Shown here: positions 12,728 to 13,107 of the stretch, piece after piece
How the letters are laid out: each line of letters opens with the position of its first letter
Position numbering within the stretch: the first letter of the stretch is position 1
NCBI GenBank assembly: GCA_900554205.1
Contig: USGM01000098.1
Span: forward strand, 1-13,107
DNA length: 13,107 bases
Source: an uncultured Lachnospiraceae bacterium
Lineage (GTDB): Bacteria; Bacillota; Clostridia; Lachnospirales; Lachnospiraceae
Direction: 5' to 3'
Position numbers and translations under genes: made by a program
Notes under the pieces: model-generated
Told to the model about the DNA's origin: nothing
Database searches by the model: none
What the model saw: only the letters and a program-made list of their open reading frames with translations

Positions 12728-13107
12728 ATGAGAAAGGTCAAGAAAAACAGCGAGGTAAACGAACAGGAACAAATGAACAAGGAGTTCTTTGAGGCAGTCA
12801 GACTTCTTGAGGAACAAAAAGGAATATCCGCTGAATATCTTTATGAAAAAATCAAGGCTGCCATAATCTCGGCGACGAGAAACACTTATCAGAACAGAGA
12901 CATAGTCGTCTGCGACATTGATCCCGTCAATCAGAAGATGAGAGTTTATGTCAAGAAGAACGTCGTCGACGAGGTCGAGGACGAAATAACAGACCTCACG
13001 CTCGAAGAAGCGCGAGCATACGACCCGAACGCGGTCGTCGGCGGAACAGTCGAAATTCCGCTTGAAACGAAGAAGTTCGGAAGAATAGTAGCTCAGACCG
13101 CTAAGTC
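12728..13107 (+). CDS. nusA: Transcription termination/antitermination protein NusA, N-terminal part
   Basis: The first 126 codons of NusA, running off the right edge. The NusA N-terminal domain, which contacts RNA polymerase, is recognised from MNKEFFEAVRLLEEQKGI onward and from IKAAIISATRNTY, followed by the start of the S1-linked part (VEIPLETKKFGRIVAQTAK). The ATG at 12728 adds 15 charged residues before that conserved start; AAAGGA lies 13 bases upstream, which is long. The internal ATG at 12773 would give the usual NusA start but has only a weak AGGAA before it. No other upstream start is possible because a TGA lies in frame at 12716. I keep 12728 as the more likely of the two. Confidence 0.93.
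   Translation, partial: MRKVKKNSEVNEQEQMNKEFFEAVRLLEEQKGISAEYLYEKIKAAIISATRNTYQNRDIVVCDIDPVNQKMRVYVKKNVVDEVEDEITDLTLEEARAYDPNAVVGGTVEIPLETKKFGRIVAQTAK

Overview
The window looks like DNA of a low-to-mid GC gut-type Clostridia (Bacillota), most likely Lachnospiraceae-like on its left and centre. The grounds are AGGAG-type ribosome sites, sigma-A-like promoters, a YkpA/YbiT-type ABC-F gene, a rimP-nusA operon and a radical-SAM peptide cluster. No rRNA, tRNA, CRISPR array, transposase or integrase is visible.

The centre (about 1530-6930) is a peptide natural-product locus. Read leftward, it holds a 52-residue precursor-like peptide with a two-cysteine C-terminus (4617-4775), a radical SAM/SPASM maturase (3135-4463), an ABC exporter with a shortened ATPase domain (1533-3122), and a second ABC exporter subunit (from 1476) whose ATPase domain is broken off at the window edge. 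Facing away from the precursor is a 46-residue protein with a signal-like N-terminus (4972-5112). Its stop codon overlaps the 3' end of a convergent 605-residue regulator with two XRE-type HTH domains and TPR-like helices (5109-6926). The two small genes start on opposite sides of a perfect 26-bp inverted repeat (4844-4869/4889-4914), and their -10-like boxes are placed mirror-symmetrically about its axis. I infer a peptide-pheromone switch controlling a radical-SAM RiPP, organised like the streptococcal Rgg/SHP-RaS-RiPP loci but with a different, larger regulator. This is the most interesting part of the window.

The flank at 7039-9295 is ordinary: a membrane-anchored glycerophosphodiester phosphodiesterase and an MFS sugar-type transporter in one leftward operon, with a clear promoter and a rho-independent terminator. 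From 9325 rightward come an ABC-F ATPase, a Na+/Ca2+ exchanger-family protein, and then rimP and the start of nusA behind their own promoter and leader hairpin.

Two joins suggest that the window is a mosaic, made either by recombination or by a chimeric assembly. At about 208-222 the first ABC transporter runs in frame into what looks like a zinc-dependent phospholipase C-family protein. At about 9751, inside the ABC-F gene, codon use changes abruptly (ATC/CGT to ATA/AGA/CGA) and stays changed to the right edge. The peptide locus lies well inside both joins.
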